A DNA stretch of 64,000 nucleotides from Chryseolinea serpens (GCF_900129725.1 NZ_FQWQ01000002.1:310001-374000), one strand, 5' to 3'. Positions 34,219 to 44,360 are shown, counted from the first letter of the stretch. Numbers and translations: made by a program. Notes: generated from the sequence alone by a model not told the origin.

Positions 34219-34791
34219 ATGCAGCCCTTTCAGGAAACCCTAAAAAAATACCTCGATACATTTTCACGCCAGGAAATGTATTTCCTGAGCGACAACCGAA
34301 ATCTCGAGTTGTTTCAAAACATCCCATCGAACACAAAGGCCGAGGACATCCTGACGAAAATCAGCGCCATCAATGACCCTGACGTCAGTAACCATGGGAT
34401 CATAAACGATATGGTGGCGCACATTCTCAAGCTTGCTATTGACGAGCGTTTGAAAAAAGGTGATCTATCTTTGGTAGAAGCCATAGCCACTGCTAACTTT
34501 CAGGGCAAACCCTATCACTTGCTCCATTTCGCTTCGGTGTATTGCAATTTTCACCGGCCGGATGTGTTCCCCATTTATAGCGAGCAACACCTCGAGTTTT
34601 ACAAACAATACATCAAGACAAATCAGCTTCCGCTCGATCCTGAAAAATTAGATACGTACGATGTGTTCTCAAAAGTGCTCAACGATCTGATCAAACGGCT
34701 TGGACTGACCGGAAAAATGAACTACCTGCATATCCGGAAGTTCGGATGGCTTTATGCTGAAAATGTTTTGAAGGAATCGAGCGACCGGTAA
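34219..34791 (+). CDS. Conserved-looking protein of unknown function
   Basis: 190 residues from ATG 34219 (MQPFQETLKKYLDTF); earlier in-frame ATGs exist but cover the TAACGG motifs. Mostly helical, no signal peptide or membrane helix. The stretch HFASVYCNFHRPDVFPIYSE resembles a phrase seen in HhH/OGG-like and other small Bacteroidota proteins (pattern FxSxYCxxHxPxxFPIYDxx), but the usual Asp after IY is replaced by Ser here. I cannot assign a function. Single gene followed by REP-like repeats. Confidence 0.65.
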   Translation: MQPFQETLKKYLDTFSRQEMYFLSDNRNLELFQNIPSNTKAEDILTKISAINDPDVSNHGIINDMVAHILKLAIDERLKKGDLSLVEAIATANFQGKPYHLLHFASVYCNFHRPDVFPIYSEQHLEFYKQYIKTNQLPLDPEKLDTYDVFSKVLNDLIKRLGLTGKMNYLHIRKFGWLYAENVLKESSDR

Positions 34792-34886
34792 AAAAAACCA
34801 TCTCGCATCGTGCGGTTCATGATGTGATAAAAAATACAGGGCGAACATCGTTAACTGTACAACACCCACCGCTATGACCGACAGCC

Positions 34887-35033
34887 GTTGTTGGCGTTCC
34901 GCCAACAACATTTTTCAGCAAAGACCAATCATTGAAAAAAAGGGAGCACATCACCGTTATGCGCGTTCCCTGCTGTGAGCTCTCATTCATAAAGTCTTTT
35001 GCGGCGAATCGTTGTTGGTGTCCTGCCAACAAC
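34887..35033. repeat. Pair of REP-like hairpins
   Basis: Two near-identical 23-bp inverted repeats: arms GTTGTTGGCG and CGCCAACAAC-type (34887-34909, centre TTC), and GTTGTTGG...CCAACAAC with centre TGTCCTG (35011-35033). They are 101 bp apart, between the unknown gene and the tamL 3' end. Their orientation is the same. The second may help terminate tamL (minus strand). Confidence 0.65.
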
Positions 35034-35070
35034 AGGGTGTTTGGGGTTAGTTATGCGGTGGGGAATTTTC

Positions 35071-37299
35071 TTAGAACGGGTATCCGATGGCAATGTTGAT
35101 GGTGGGGTCCCAGAAATGAAAGTCGGTTGCCCAGCGTTCTCCTTCGGGGCGGTAGGGTGTGCGGAGGGTGTAGCCGAAGTCGACGCGTGCTACGATGAAG
35201 TCGAAATCCCATCGCAGTCCCCATCCTGAGCTAACGGCCACCTCTTTGAGGAATTTGTTGAATTTAAATGTTCCGTTGGGGCGCGAGGGGTCGTCGTGAA
35301 AGAGCCAGACATTTCCGGCGTCGACGAACAGGGCGCCCTTCAGCCGTCCCGATAGATCGAATCGGTATTCGAGGTTGCCTTCCAGCCGGATGTCTCCCGT
35401 TAGGTCGGTGTATCCGGTGGGCGGGGTCTCGCTACCCGGGCCTACCGAGCGCGCCACGAAGGAGCGCAGGCTGTTGGTTCCACCCACATAAAATTGTTTG
35501 ATGTAGGGAAGGATACTCGAATTGCCAAAGGGAACACCCAACCCCACCACAAAGCGCGTGACCAATTTCGATCGTCGGTTGAAGTTAAAACTGTAGCGAA
35601 CGTCGGCGCGCACGCGAACGTATTGAGAAACGGGAACACCAAACAACGTGTATCTGCCCAGGGAATCGGTCGACGCTTTCACGGCGCCATAGAGGGCCGT
35701 CAGCAAATTGCCCGCGCCATCGATACCTCCGCGGATGAAAAAGTTGTTCCGCGAGGCGGTCGGTGAATAGGTAAATTCATATCCGGAGCCGACCATAAAT
35801 TGTTCGTCGAAGCTGCGTTGCACGCCGGGGTTCTCCTCGAGGTAACGAATAAACTCTTCCGACTTGGACGATTCCGGAACGGTCGTCAGGATGACTTCCA
35901 CGGGATTTAATGCATGCGTTACACGATCTCTCAAGCTCCAGTGGTAGCCAAAGTTGATGAAGACCGAGTTCATGCGATACAGATCGAGGCGGTTAAAGAG
36001 ATTATACCCCGTGGAAAGGGTTGTCTTGGGCAAACGTTTTTCTCCCAGGTTGAATAGGAAACCGGGATAGAACCGGGGCACGGTATAGGTGCCCTCGAGC
36101 CCCAACTCGTAGGCGGGATTGACGCTTCCCTGAGAGATCTGCACCTCGACTCTTCCGCGCAAATTTATTTTCAACATTTCGGCGCCGCGCTTCACGTTAC
36201 GGTCCGTATAGCTAAAGATTATTCCCGGACCAAAGTAGTTGGTGGACCGGAACACTGTATTGAACTCCGCACTGTAGGCCAGCCGTTTTCGTTGCGACAG
36301 GTAGAATACGGCGTCGAGCGCACCTTTGTCGCCGCGGGGCAGAAATTTTACGGTTGCGTTTTGAACAATGGGGAGTTCGTTCAGGTAGCGAACGGAGTGC
36401 AGGTAGTTGGAGGTGGCATATAGTTCTCCGGGCTTCAGGAAAATTCCATTTTGAATGGCCTTCAACGTGAGGTCTTTATTCTGTTCGATCAAATAATAAT
36501 TGCCGGATGCCACCGTGTCCGTCGATGCATTCTCACGCACGTGATCGGCGTGGATGTATACATTTCGGATCACGTAGGGGATCCTCGACTCGGGCGGGGT
36601 TTCGGGTTTCACCGTCACTTCCGCTTTTAACTGGTGGTCGCCGGTGACTGAATCGGCTCTCAGGGCAATGAATTCAGGATTGAAATAAAGATATCCCTTT
36701 TCTTTTAACTGCAGGTCGATCCGGGCGCGCTCAGCTTTCACCGCCTCAAGCCGGTAGATGTCGCCGGGTTTCAAGAGTGACTCCGGTTGTGTTGCCTTGA
36801 TCTTTTTTGAAAGGTCGTTGAGCGGTTCGGGAAACAAAACAGAATCATAGCGGTAGGGCTCGCGAAGGGTGATGGTGTAGCGAAACTCCGCTTTCCGTTT
36901 TCCGATCCGGATCGTGTCGTAGCGCACGGTGTTGTTGAAATATCCGTTGTGAAATATCCGGTTGTGAATCGCGGCGGCCACCTGGGCTGGTTTGGTGTGA
37001 GATATCAACACGGGTCCCGTAATTTTATTCTTCCAGAACTTCTTGCCCCGGGCCGAGTCGGACAACATCATGTAGCGCGCCAACGCCGGCCGCATCCACA
37101 AGAATTGATTATTCGGTTGGGGCTTCAGCACGTCCTGGATGAAGGGCATCAGATTTTTTGCTTCACGGGCCGGTGGCACAAATTCAATTTTGTGTCCAAC
37201 GTAGAGCGGATCGCCAGACGAAATGTGTTTCATCCCGGTGCACCCTGTCAACACCAGCACAAGAAATGAAAGGAGCCCGTGTGTCGCCGACCGTCTCAT
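35071..37299 (-). CDS. tamL: TamL: lipidated BamA/TamA-family outer-membrane protein
   Basis: 742 residues with a lipoprotein signal (LLSFLVLVLTGC; lipidated C20), the mark of Bacteroidota TamL as opposed to TamA. POTRA-type domains span about 35-330; the Omp85 beta-barrel fills the rest and ends in IAIGYPF with a C-terminal aromatic. It carries the conserved barrel segment FYVGGTNSLRSFVARSVGPG (20 residues), where VxGxxSxRGF-like motif is typical of Omp85 lid loops. It pairs with TamB to move proteins or lipids to the outer membrane. ATGA overlap with tamB. Confidence 0.9.
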   Translation of the reverse strand: MRRSATHGLLSFLVLVLTGCTGMKHISSGDPLYVGHKIEFVPPAREAKNLMPFIQDVLKPQPNNQFLWMRPALARYMMLSDSARGKKFWKNKITGPVLISHTKPAQVAAAIHNRIFHNGYFNNTVRYDTIRIGKRKAEFRYTITLREPYRYDSVLFPEPLNDLSKKIKATQPESLLKPGDIYRLEAVKAERARIDLQLKEKGYLYFNPEFIALRADSVTGDHQLKAEVTVKPETPPESRIPYVIRNVYIHADHVRENASTDTVASGNYYLIEQNKDLTLKAIQNGIFLKPGELYATSNYLHSVRYLNELPIVQNATVKFLPRGDKGALDAVFYLSQRKRLAYSAEFNTVFRSTNYFGPGIIFSYTDRNVKRGAEMLKINLRGRVEVQISQGSVNPAYELGLEGTYTVPRFYPGFLFNLGEKRLPKTTLSTGYNLFNRLDLYRMNSVFINFGYHWSLRDRVTHALNPVEVILTTVPESSKSEEFIRYLEENPGVQRSFDEQFMVGSGYEFTYSPTASRNNFFIRGGIDGAGNLLTALYGAVKASTDSLGRYTLFGVPVSQYVRVRADVRYSFNFNRRSKLVTRFVVGLGVPFGNSSILPYIKQFYVGGTNSLRSFVARSVGPGSETPPTGYTDLTGDIRLEGNLEYRFDLSGRLKGALFVDAGNVWLFHDDPSRPNGTFKFNKFLKEVAVSSGWGLRWDFDFIVARVDFGYTLRTPYRPEGERWATDFHFWDPTINIAIGYPF

Positions 37300-40200
37300 T
37301 TATCTTTCTTTTTTTTGTCGAACTCCCGGATGAAGATCAGGGAGATCCCCGTGTTGCGCACTTCCTGGTAAACGATGTCGTACGTTTCGTTATTGAATAA
37401 CTTCAGCTTCTTGTTCCCGTTGCCCGTGAGGTCATAGATGATGGCCACATCGCCCCTGAAGTTTTTGTCGCCCGTGCTCGCGCCGCTTTGATCCTGGTTG
37501 AGATTGAAATCGCCGCCAATTTCAAACGAGAGGCGGTCGTCCATCACCCGTTTGGTCATGCGAAAGTCCATCGCCGTTTGCGTCTTGCCGCCGGGGGCTG
37601 AGTAGTCGCTATACGATTGGATGTCGACATCGATATCCACGCCTTTGATATACCGGTTGGCAAAACGGTTGAGCTGGCCCGAGAGCAGACTGTTTACGCT
37701 ATTGGACAGCGCCGTAGTGGCCACCTGACCTTCGTTGATATCCAGCCCTGTCGACTCAGGCATGAAACCGCCCAGCACCAGGATGCCGAAAACTTGTTTA
37801 TTCAACTCCGATTGAAACTCCGGTTGCCGCAGCCGGTCCAGCTTGTTGGCCAACACGGGATAGTTGACCCTGTCTTCCCGGGGAAGATCGAGCGAAAAGG
37901 ACACCATCGGTTTTTCTATCGTACCCTTTATCGTGATGCCCACTTCATAGGGCAGCGAGCGTTTGTAGATGGATTTTTCGCTCTCGCCGATTTCATTCCC
38001 GATCAGACCGATCGACGACGAGCGAACGATGTAGATCGCCCGGATGTTAAGCTCGCCGCTTTCCGGCCGTCCACTCCAACTGATCGACGATCCGGGCACC
38101 AGCGTGAAGTTCTTTTTTGCCAGCTCATAAAACGATACCCGGTAGGTACCCTTCTTAATGGTATAGGTCCCCGAAATACCAACATTCCCTGTGCGGTCAT
38201 ACTCCAACTCGAGGTTCCCACCACCGGAAGCTCTAATGAAATCACCGGACTGTGCATCGATCGCAATCCGCATCGTGGCGCCTTCTTCGATCTTCACCGT
38301 TGAATTCAAATTGAATTCGGGAAGACTGCTGATCAGGGAATCATAAAAATAGCCGGATTGTCCGCCAGTCGTAACACCCCGCAGTACGGTGGGGTCGATA
38401 AAGTCGACGATGCCCGTGCTGGTCAAAAGTTTAATTTCATTGTCCGACGATTCGAATACCAGCGACGTGCTGTCCTTGACAGTGATGTCGGCCTTCACAC
38501 TGGCATTCTTTGTGGTTCCCGTCAAGGCTACATCGCCGGCGATCACCAGTTCTCCTTTCAGCTGCCGGTTCAACGAGTCCGCCTTGGTCAGCAGGGAATA
38601 ACGATCCGTGTGGAGTTTCAGATCGTAGGCAAGCGACTGGTAGTCGGGGGAGATCAGCGATCCGTTTACGATAAGGCGATGATGTTCCTGGTCATAGATC
38701 TTGAAATTTTGAAAGGCCATCAGGGAATCTTTCAACGTCACCACGTCGTCGCGCACGCCAAACGTGAGCCTGGGGTTCGCCGTGGTGAAATTTGCATCCA
38801 GAAATCGCAGCTGGCCGTTGATCTTCGGTTTTTGTACCGGGCCTTGGATGGTCACATCTCCTTTTACACTCCCATCCATTTTGTCCATGATCCCCGAAAC
38901 CAAAAAACTAAACATCTCCAGCGTACGGACGTCCACCCGCATAGACGCATCCACGCTGTTGTTTTTCAGGAAGTACTGCCCTTTGACGTCCACCTTGTTT
39001 GCTTCATTGGTGACCTGCACCTCAAACGGCACCCGCGCGGTATCGCCCACAGCCCTGATGACGATCCTCAACGGGTTGGACTGGTACAGGCGAAGACTGT
39101 CGATCGTCGCCGACAGATCGAGTTGCTGACCCGCCGTATACGAAACTTTCGCATTCATCTGCCCACCGTTTATTAGCGTCGAGTCGGATGCACGAAGCGC
39201 ATTGAGATGAGCAAAGTCCACATGACTTAGGGTGAGGTCGAACGCATGGAGGTCGCCGTTCATGCCGATACGCATGGCATCGCGGGCGACCTGAAAGTTG
39301 TTCAACACGACATTTCCACTTTTTATGTACACCGGGTTGCCGCGATCGAGCGTGTAGTCGCTCTCCAGCACGCGTAGCTTGTCCGGATAAATGTACGTGC
39401 CGCTATCCGACCGCAAGATGCGCGTGCGCAACACCAGCAGTGACGTGGAGTCGTTTGACAGGAGGAGATTCGTCATGGCCGTGTCCTGCTTGTTATGCAC
39501 GGCAAAATCGAGATTGCCCAGTGCGATGGATTGAACGTACAAGTTCTTTATCTGCAAGTCCGCCTTCAGGCTGTCGCTCCGTATGGTATAGTGCGTGTGC
39601 AGCGTATCCAGTGTCAAACCATATCCCTTAAACTTTCCAGCGGTCGCCCGCATCACGGCTTCCTGTTTTTGTTCATCCACCTCACCCGAAACACGTAGCG
39701 ACGAAAAATCCTCGACGTTGGCACCCAGCAATAAAAAGGGGCTGATGTTCCGAAGCTGAAAGTCGAACGTGACCGTTTTGTTTTGTGCTGGCTGGTGCGA
39801 GCTACGGACCGGGCGTAGCACGCGGGCTGGCCAGGTCTGGATCCACGGGGCCAGGGATGGCAGGTCAATGTTTGCAGTGAGATGACCGCTACCGTCATCC
39901 GAAAAAAAGTCGAAGCGACTGGCGGTCGGCGTGGTCATCACAGCGATGTCAAGCGTGTCTTGATAATATTTCGTCGATTGATTTTGAAACAGGATGTGGT
40001 TCCCCGCCAGGTGCGCGTCAACAAATTTCTTGTCGGATCTTACGATGGAGGTAAAATTCCCTGAAACCGCCAGCGTGCTGTCGCCGGGTAAGAAGTTGCC
40101 CATCCTAAACCGGTCAGTCTCAATTTCTGTGGTGATGGCGAGCGGTCCGGAAAATGAAAGCTTCGACGTCGCCTGCGCGCGATAGCTGGTGTCTGCAATG

Positions 40201-41924
40201 GATAGTACGATTTGTGCACTCGAATTCTTGATCTCGCTTCGAAACGTTATGTTCTGCACCGGCTCATTCACCATTTCAATCCTGCCGATCACCCCTTTTA
40301 CGTCGAGATCCTGATCATGGCCAACGATTCCTTTTACATCCACAGACAAACTTGCCGGCCCCAGCCAGTCGACCCCGGAAAATTTTCCACCCTCAATGTT
40401 TTTGCCGACGAGATTAAAATCGAGACCGACGTTATTTTTTTTGAAGGATGCTGAGCCTGTGGTACCCAGATTTCCCCAGGGTGTATTCACATCGCCGGTC
40501 ACCCCTGCCCTCTTCGGATTCCCAGCACTCGCCACATGCAGTTGAGCGATGGGCGGCATTTGCAGGGTTGGGAAAAAGGAATGCAGTGTTCGCGTGACAT
40601 CCGCTCCAATCGAGCTGTTCACCACAACATCCTTCCAACGCAAGCTTTCAAAGTCCGATACATGCCACACCCTTCCCCGTGCCAGGAAGTCGCTGGCTTT
40701 CGTCTTCAGGTGCAACATATCCAGTTCACCGACTCCTTTGATGTAGCTGCCCTTCAGCGTCCATGCCATCGTCTCCCAGTGTGCAAAACGATTCAACAGC
40801 GAGTCTTGAAAAAAGTAACCAAGATCGTGGACATCGACATGACCGCTGGCTTTCCCCTGCAGGTTAAACCAATCCGGATCTTGCCTTGATCCGGAATCGG
40901 ACCAGCCCATAAGTTCAGCCTCGAGTTTGCTCGCGTTCGAAGCGAGATGTAGACCGGAAAGCGTTAGCCGATCTTTATTCGCCCGCAAGCTCGTGGCGGC
41001 ATTTACTATGGTAAGTCCCGGCAGTTCCGTGGAAAGAGAATTCAATATTGCGCGAAGCGTATCCTCCCGGATCACGATGTCCGACAGACTTGTTTGAATA
41101 TGCTGTAGTTCCAGGTGATCAGGGTCCATTTTGGGTGTATGCACGACCTGGTCCACATGAAAAGAGAATGCATCGTCCATCAGTTCAAGTTTTCCGACCG
41201 CTATCCTGATGCCCATCCCAAAGTCCGGACGGATCCATGACGACGGTTTTGAGACCTGGATTGTATCGGTTGTCCCGGTGCGTTCGCCTGACAAAATGTT
41301 TACGACCGTATTTCGTAACGAGACGTCATCTGCCCCGATGGAATTTTCATGACTGGAGAAAATGAAGTTTTTACTAGCGAACCGACCGAGACTACTGGAA
41401 ACGGATATTTCTTTAACGGTGGAAGCATATTCGAAAAATACGTTCTCTAAAAGGATCGTGTTGGCCTGAAGGGTAACCGGTGCAGAGGGTGATGTATTTT
41501 TTTTTCCCGGCCCGCGGAAAGCGTCCAGTATAGGCTGAATGTTCCAGCCATCCTTGTTCTCGATCAGATGACAATCGATGTCTGCCAGGTGCAGGGTATC
41601 CACGACATATTTTCCCGAGATAATATCCCTGATATTGGATACGACTTCGATTTTGTGTGCCGAAAGAACTTTTTGGTTTTTCGCATCCCAGACCACCAGT
41701 TCGCCCACGCGCAGACGACCAAGCCAGGAGAAATAGACGCTGCCGATCTCCACACGGGTTCCGAATTTTGACGACAGGTAGTTGGAAAGCCAAGGGGCGA
41801 TCTGTCGTTGGATAGCGGGCAAATGCAAGAGGGCAATTACGATCACGAGTACAAGCACCAAACCGAGGATGGCTTTCCCTAAGAATTTAGAAATTCGCAA
41901 AGCGCTGTTCCAGGCTCGTTTCAA
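37296..41924 (-). CDS. tamB: TamB-like translocation and assembly module protein
   Basis: 1542 residues. N-terminal inner-membrane anchor (AILGLVLVLVIVIALLHLP, about 18-36), then a very long beta-helical taco-like AsmA/DUF490 region, and the conserved C-terminal TamB domain (about 1150-1540), containing GTYRVSFYELAKKNFTLVPG (20 residues). TamB proteins span the periplasm and carry phospholipids or assist barrel insertion. Its stop overlaps the tamL start by 4 bp. No ATG exists in frame near the start; TTG 41924 with an AGAAG stretch just upstream is the best choice. Confidence 0.9.
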   Translation of the reverse strand: MKRAWNSALRISKFLGKAILGLVLVLVIVIALLHLPAIQRQIAPWLSNYLSSKFGTRVEIGSVYFSWLGRLRVGELVVWDAKNQKVLSAHKIEVVSNIRDIISGKYVVDTLHLADIDCHLIENKDGWNIQPILDAFRGPGKKNTSPSAPVTLQANTILLENVFFEYASTVKEISVSSSLGRFASKNFIFSSHENSIGADDVSLRNTVVNILSGERTGTTDTIQVSKPSSWIRPDFGMGIRIAVGKLELMDDAFSFHVDQVVHTPKMDPDHLELQHIQTSLSDIVIREDTLRAILNSLSTELPGLTIVNAATSLRANKDRLTLSGLHLASNASKLEAELMGWSDSGSRQDPDWFNLQGKASGHVDVHDLGYFFQDSLLNRFAHWETMAWTLKGSYIKGVGELDMLHLKTKASDFLARGRVWHVSDFESLRWKDVVVNSSIGADVTRTLHSFFPTLQMPPIAQLHVASAGNPKRAGVTGDVNTPWGNLGTTGSASFKKNNVGLDFNLVGKNIEGGKFSGVDWLGPASLSVDVKGIVGHDQDLDVKGVIGRIEMVNEPVQNITFRSEIKNSSAQIVLSIADTSYRAQATSKLSFSGPLAITTEIETDRFRMGNFLPGDSTLAVSGNFTSIVRSDKKFVDAHLAGNHILFQNQSTKYYQDTLDIAVMTTPTASRFDFFSDDGSGHLTANIDLPSLAPWIQTWPARVLRPVRSSHQPAQNKTVTFDFQLRNISPFLLLGANVEDFSSLRVSGEVDEQKQEAVMRATAGKFKGYGLTLDTLHTHYTIRSDSLKADLQIKNLYVQSIALGNLDFAVHNKQDTAMTNLLLSNDSTSLLVLRTRILRSDSGTYIYPDKLRVLESDYTLDRGNPVYIKSGNVVLNNFQVARDAMRIGMNGDLHAFDLTLSHVDFAHLNALRASDSTLINGGQMNAKVSYTAGQQLDLSATIDSLRLYQSNPLRIVIRAVGDTARVPFEVQVTNEANKVDVKGQYFLKNNSVDASMRVDVRTLEMFSFLVSGIMDKMDGSVKGDVTIQGPVQKPKINGQLRFLDANFTTANPRLTFGVRDDVVTLKDSLMAFQNFKIYDQEHHRLIVNGSLISPDYQSLAYDLKLHTDRYSLLTKADSLNRQLKGELVIAGDVALTGTTKNASVKADITVKDSTSLVFESSDNEIKLLTSTGIVDFIDPTVLRGVTTGGQSGYFYDSLISSLPEFNLNSTVKIEEGATMRIAIDAQSGDFIRASGGGNLELEYDRTGNVGISGTYTIKKGTYRVSFYELAKKNFTLVPGSSISWSGRPESGELNIRAIYIVRSSSIGLIGNEIGESEKSIYKRSLPYEVGITIKGTIEKPMVSFSLDLPREDRVNYPVLANKLDRLRQPEFQSELNKQVFGILVLGGFMPESTGLDINEGQVATTALSNSVNSLLSGQLNRFANRYIKGVDIDVDIQSYSDYSAPGGKTQTAMDFRMTKRVMDDRLSFEIGGDFNLNQDQSGASTGDKNFRGDVAIIYDLTGNGNKKLKLFNNETYDIVYQEVRNTGISLIFIREFDKKKKDK

Positions 41925-41982
41925 ATCTTCTTTCGGTTGCAGGTCTCATTGATATCTTGCGCAAACTTGGGACGCTGGTCTC

Positions 41983-43248
41983 CTACACCGCGTTAAGCTC
42001 TTCCTCAAACTCGATCGCCCGCTCCAGGTAAACTTTCTCGAGCTTGATAAACGACACGAACGCCGAGTACGCCATCACGGCCGCGAGCCGGCGAAGGTCC
42101 GATGCCCAACCGGGCAGGTAGGTAGGAGGTTTGAGCCATCCACTTTCAAAATGGGGTGCCAGTCGCAGAGCGTCGGCCAGGGTGAGCCTTCCGGCGAAAA
42201 GATTCCGGATCAGGTCGGGGCGGTTGTCGCGAATGGCAACGCGCATAAAGGTGTGGACCTCGATGAGCCCCTGCAAATAGACGGCATCCTTGGTGAACAC
42301 AATACCCCCTTTCACATGCCCTCCACGGAAGATCCGCTGGGCCGATCGCACAGATTCTTCTTCGGATTGGCCTGCATCGAGGAAGAATTTAAACACCTCG
42401 ATGAAGTCCGCTCCATCCAAGGCCTGCTTGACGGCCAGCACGCGAAGGGCCACACGGCGCAGACGGTTGATGTCCATGGCGTTGGTGATGAGTTCGGCCA
42501 TCACGGCAAGTCCTTCCTGCGTCCGCGTCGTGCGGGGTGCTCCGAGGCTGAGCGACTTGAGGTTGCTTTGCTTTCGCCCGTTGAGCATGGTGGCGGTGTG
42601 AACATAGGCTTCGTGAAAAAGAAGCTGGTCTTTGTCCAACTGCGAGAACAGGGCACTGCCACGAACGCGGATGCGCGTGGCGCCAGCGAGTGCTTTCGAC
42701 GACAGACTCTTGTCGATGACGACCTCGACGGTATCGTGACAAAAAAACTCATCGACTTCAGCTTTTAGCCACCCCGCAAAATCCTGGGCCGAGATGTCGG
42801 CGGGTGTGGGAGGAAGATGAACGTTCCCCAACAAGGAATCCGTTACCTCGAGAAAAAATTTTGCCCCATCCACGGCGCTCATGCCCTGAAGTTTGTACAA
42901 CGTGTCGGGTCGGCCATAAATTTTGGTGGAGTAGGTCGTAAAGTCGGGCGTGCCCACGGCCTGGAGCATGCGCCCTGAATAGGCATAGCTTTGCGCAGTT
43001 TCGGATAGAAATTTTTCCACGACATCGTCGTGATCACAGCGGGCCGAAATTTCTTCGAGTGCCGCGATGCTGTCACTGTAGTCGCGGCGCTCCAGGTTTG
43101 CCTCCGGCAACTGCGGATTGCCCTTGCGCCAACCTTCCAGAAATTTCTCTTCAGCGCCCAAAGGCCATTGCAAGGCTTGCAGTACCTTAATTTTTTTTGA
43201 CGCCTGCATCAACGCCATGTCCAGGGTCTCGATTTTTTTTATATCCAT
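41983..43248 (-). CDS. QEGLA-motif DUF1704 putative metallopeptidase
   Basis: 421 residues, soluble. H212-E-A-Y-V-H217 (HExxxH) and T243-Q244-E245-G246-L247-A248 are the signatures of the DUF1704 family, often annotated as flavohemoglobin expression-modulating QEGLA protein. The eukaryotic members (MATCAP/KIAA0895) are zinc carboxypeptidases that remove tubulin tyrosine, with the same HExxxH plus a downstream Glu. E245 is the candidate third ligand. Bacterial substrates are unknown. A motif CTAAACGGAAGCGTC lies 89 bp upstream. Gene order is DUF2490, this gene, tamB-tamL on one strand, but gaps are large enough for separate transcription. Confidence 0.88.
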   Translation of the reverse strand: MDIKKIETLDMALMQASKKIKVLQALQWPLGAEEKFLEGWRKGNPQLPEANLERRDYSDSIAALEEISARCDHDDVVEKFLSETAQSYAYSGRMLQAVGTPDFTTYSTKIYGRPDTLYKLQGMSAVDGAKFFLEVTDSLLGNVHLPPTPADISAQDFAGWLKAEVDEFFCHDTVEVVIDKSLSSKALAGATRIRVRGSALFSQLDKDQLLFHEAYVHTATMLNGRKQSNLKSLSLGAPRTTRTQEGLAVMAELITNAMDINRLRRVALRVLAVKQALDGADFIEVFKFFLDAGQSEEESVRSAQRIFRGGHVKGGIVFTKDAVYLQGLIEVHTFMRVAIRDNRPDLIRNLFAGRLTLADALRLAPHFESGWLKPPTYLPGWASDLRRLAAVMAYSAFVSFIKLEKVYLERAIEFEEELNAV

Positions 43249-43336
43249 AACACGTGGTTGTTTTTTGACTGTCTCTTATTGACCCGTTTCGCCAAGGGAT
43301 GGGTATATAAATATAAAGCCGCCCGGTGCATTGTTT

Positions 43337-43351
43337 CTAAACGGAAGCGTC
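43337..43351. promoter_or_regulatory. CTAAACG-N4-CGTC motif upstream of QEGLA gene
   Basis: CTAAACGGAAGCGTC, continuing CATGAA. The identical flanks with N4 changed (CTAAACGgtttCGTCCATGAA) occur at 44361 before a TetR gene. Lies 89 bp upstream of the QEGLA gene. Confidence 0.45.
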
Positions 43352-43436
43352 CATGAAATCAGGTGACAATGCCCCTACTTTATCCCTGCATAAATTGTAT
43401 CGTGGACAAAACCGGCAATTCCATCACCCTCTCGCT

Positions 43437-44234
43437 TCAGTTGCCCGTGCCGGAGGATTGGGTAGGTTTCTTCTTGCGGAGATAATGTTTGTACCGGAAG
43501 CGGAAGATATTATCACTGGTTTGATAATCTTCATTGATCCCGCTCCTGGATTGTTGGATCATGTAGAGAAATTCAAACCGCGACGTATAGCTCAGCCGGT
43601 AGCCCGCCCCAAACCGGGCGCGAAAGCGGTTGGCAAATCGCTCCTCCACGTCGTCGGTGGTAAAAAGCAATTCTACGTCTGCAATGCCGTACCAGAGCTT
43701 GTCGTCGTGAATGTCTTTGTGGTTGATCGGAAACAGGAATTCAGCGCGCGCACGAGGCCGCATCACCCGTTCCCACGCATCGGTGTCGAGGTTTAGAAAG
43801 TTGCGTTGCTCCAGCCGCAGATAGACCCGGGCTTGCAGACGCTGGTTTGGGGTGAAGTTTACACGGGTCCCCAGCACCGGCCGTATTTCGAACGTATTGT
43901 AATCTTCCGTCTGCGCAGTATAAGAGAGCGTGCATCCCAACGTCAGGTCGATGTGTTGTGTGAGTGAATATTCCAGCGTCGGAGTATACTCGATGGCGCG
44001 CCAACGCGGCGTGTTGGCCAGCGTGCTGTATACAAAGGCGTTCTCCAGGTTAAAGGAATTGGCAAAGGGATAGTTCAACATATACTCACCCCAAAACTGG
44101 GTGTTGGGAGATTGCGCCGCCACGGGCAGTGACATGGGCAGCCACAGAAACACGAAGACTTTAAGAAACCAGCGTCTCACCACTGCGCTGCGTTCCGTCA
44201 GCGCCACGCGTAGGAAAGTGAGGGTAGATCTCAT
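43437..44234 (-). CDS. DUF2490 outer-membrane beta-barrel
   Basis: 265 residues; signal peptide ends near PVAAQ. DUF2490 features: QFWGEYMLNYPF near the start of the mature part, alternating strands with Arg-rich turns (LRLEQRNFLNLDTDAWERVM, 20 residues), and RFRARFGAGYRLSYTSRFEF toward the end. Predicted outer-membrane barrel of unknown function. The mature protein ends in a basic tail RKKKPTQSSGTGN, past the last strand YKHYL. Divergent from the TetR gene at 44416, with a shared upstream region containing the CTAAACG motif at 44361. Confidence 0.82.
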   Translation of the reverse strand: MRSTLTFLRVALTERSAVVRRWFLKVFVFLWLPMSLPVAAQSPNTQFWGEYMLNYPFANSFNLENAFVYSTLANTPRWRAIEYTPTLEYSLTQHIDLTLGCTLSYTAQTEDYNTFEIRPVLGTRVNFTPNQRLQARVYLRLEQRNFLNLDTDAWERVMRPRARAEFLFPINHKDIHDDKLWYGIADVELLFTTDDVEERFANRFRARFGAGYRLSYTSRFEFLYMIQQSRSGINEDYQTSDNIFRFRYKHYLRKKKPTQSSGTGN

Positions 44235-44360
44235 AGTGCATCGTTTTGGTCAACCAAAAATGCCTGCCAGCACATGACCATTTGTTGAGATACGCCAGAT
44301 CACGCCGGCCCCTGGCCCGGATACAGGCTCGCGAATATAAGCGGCACGTGCGCCAATTTG

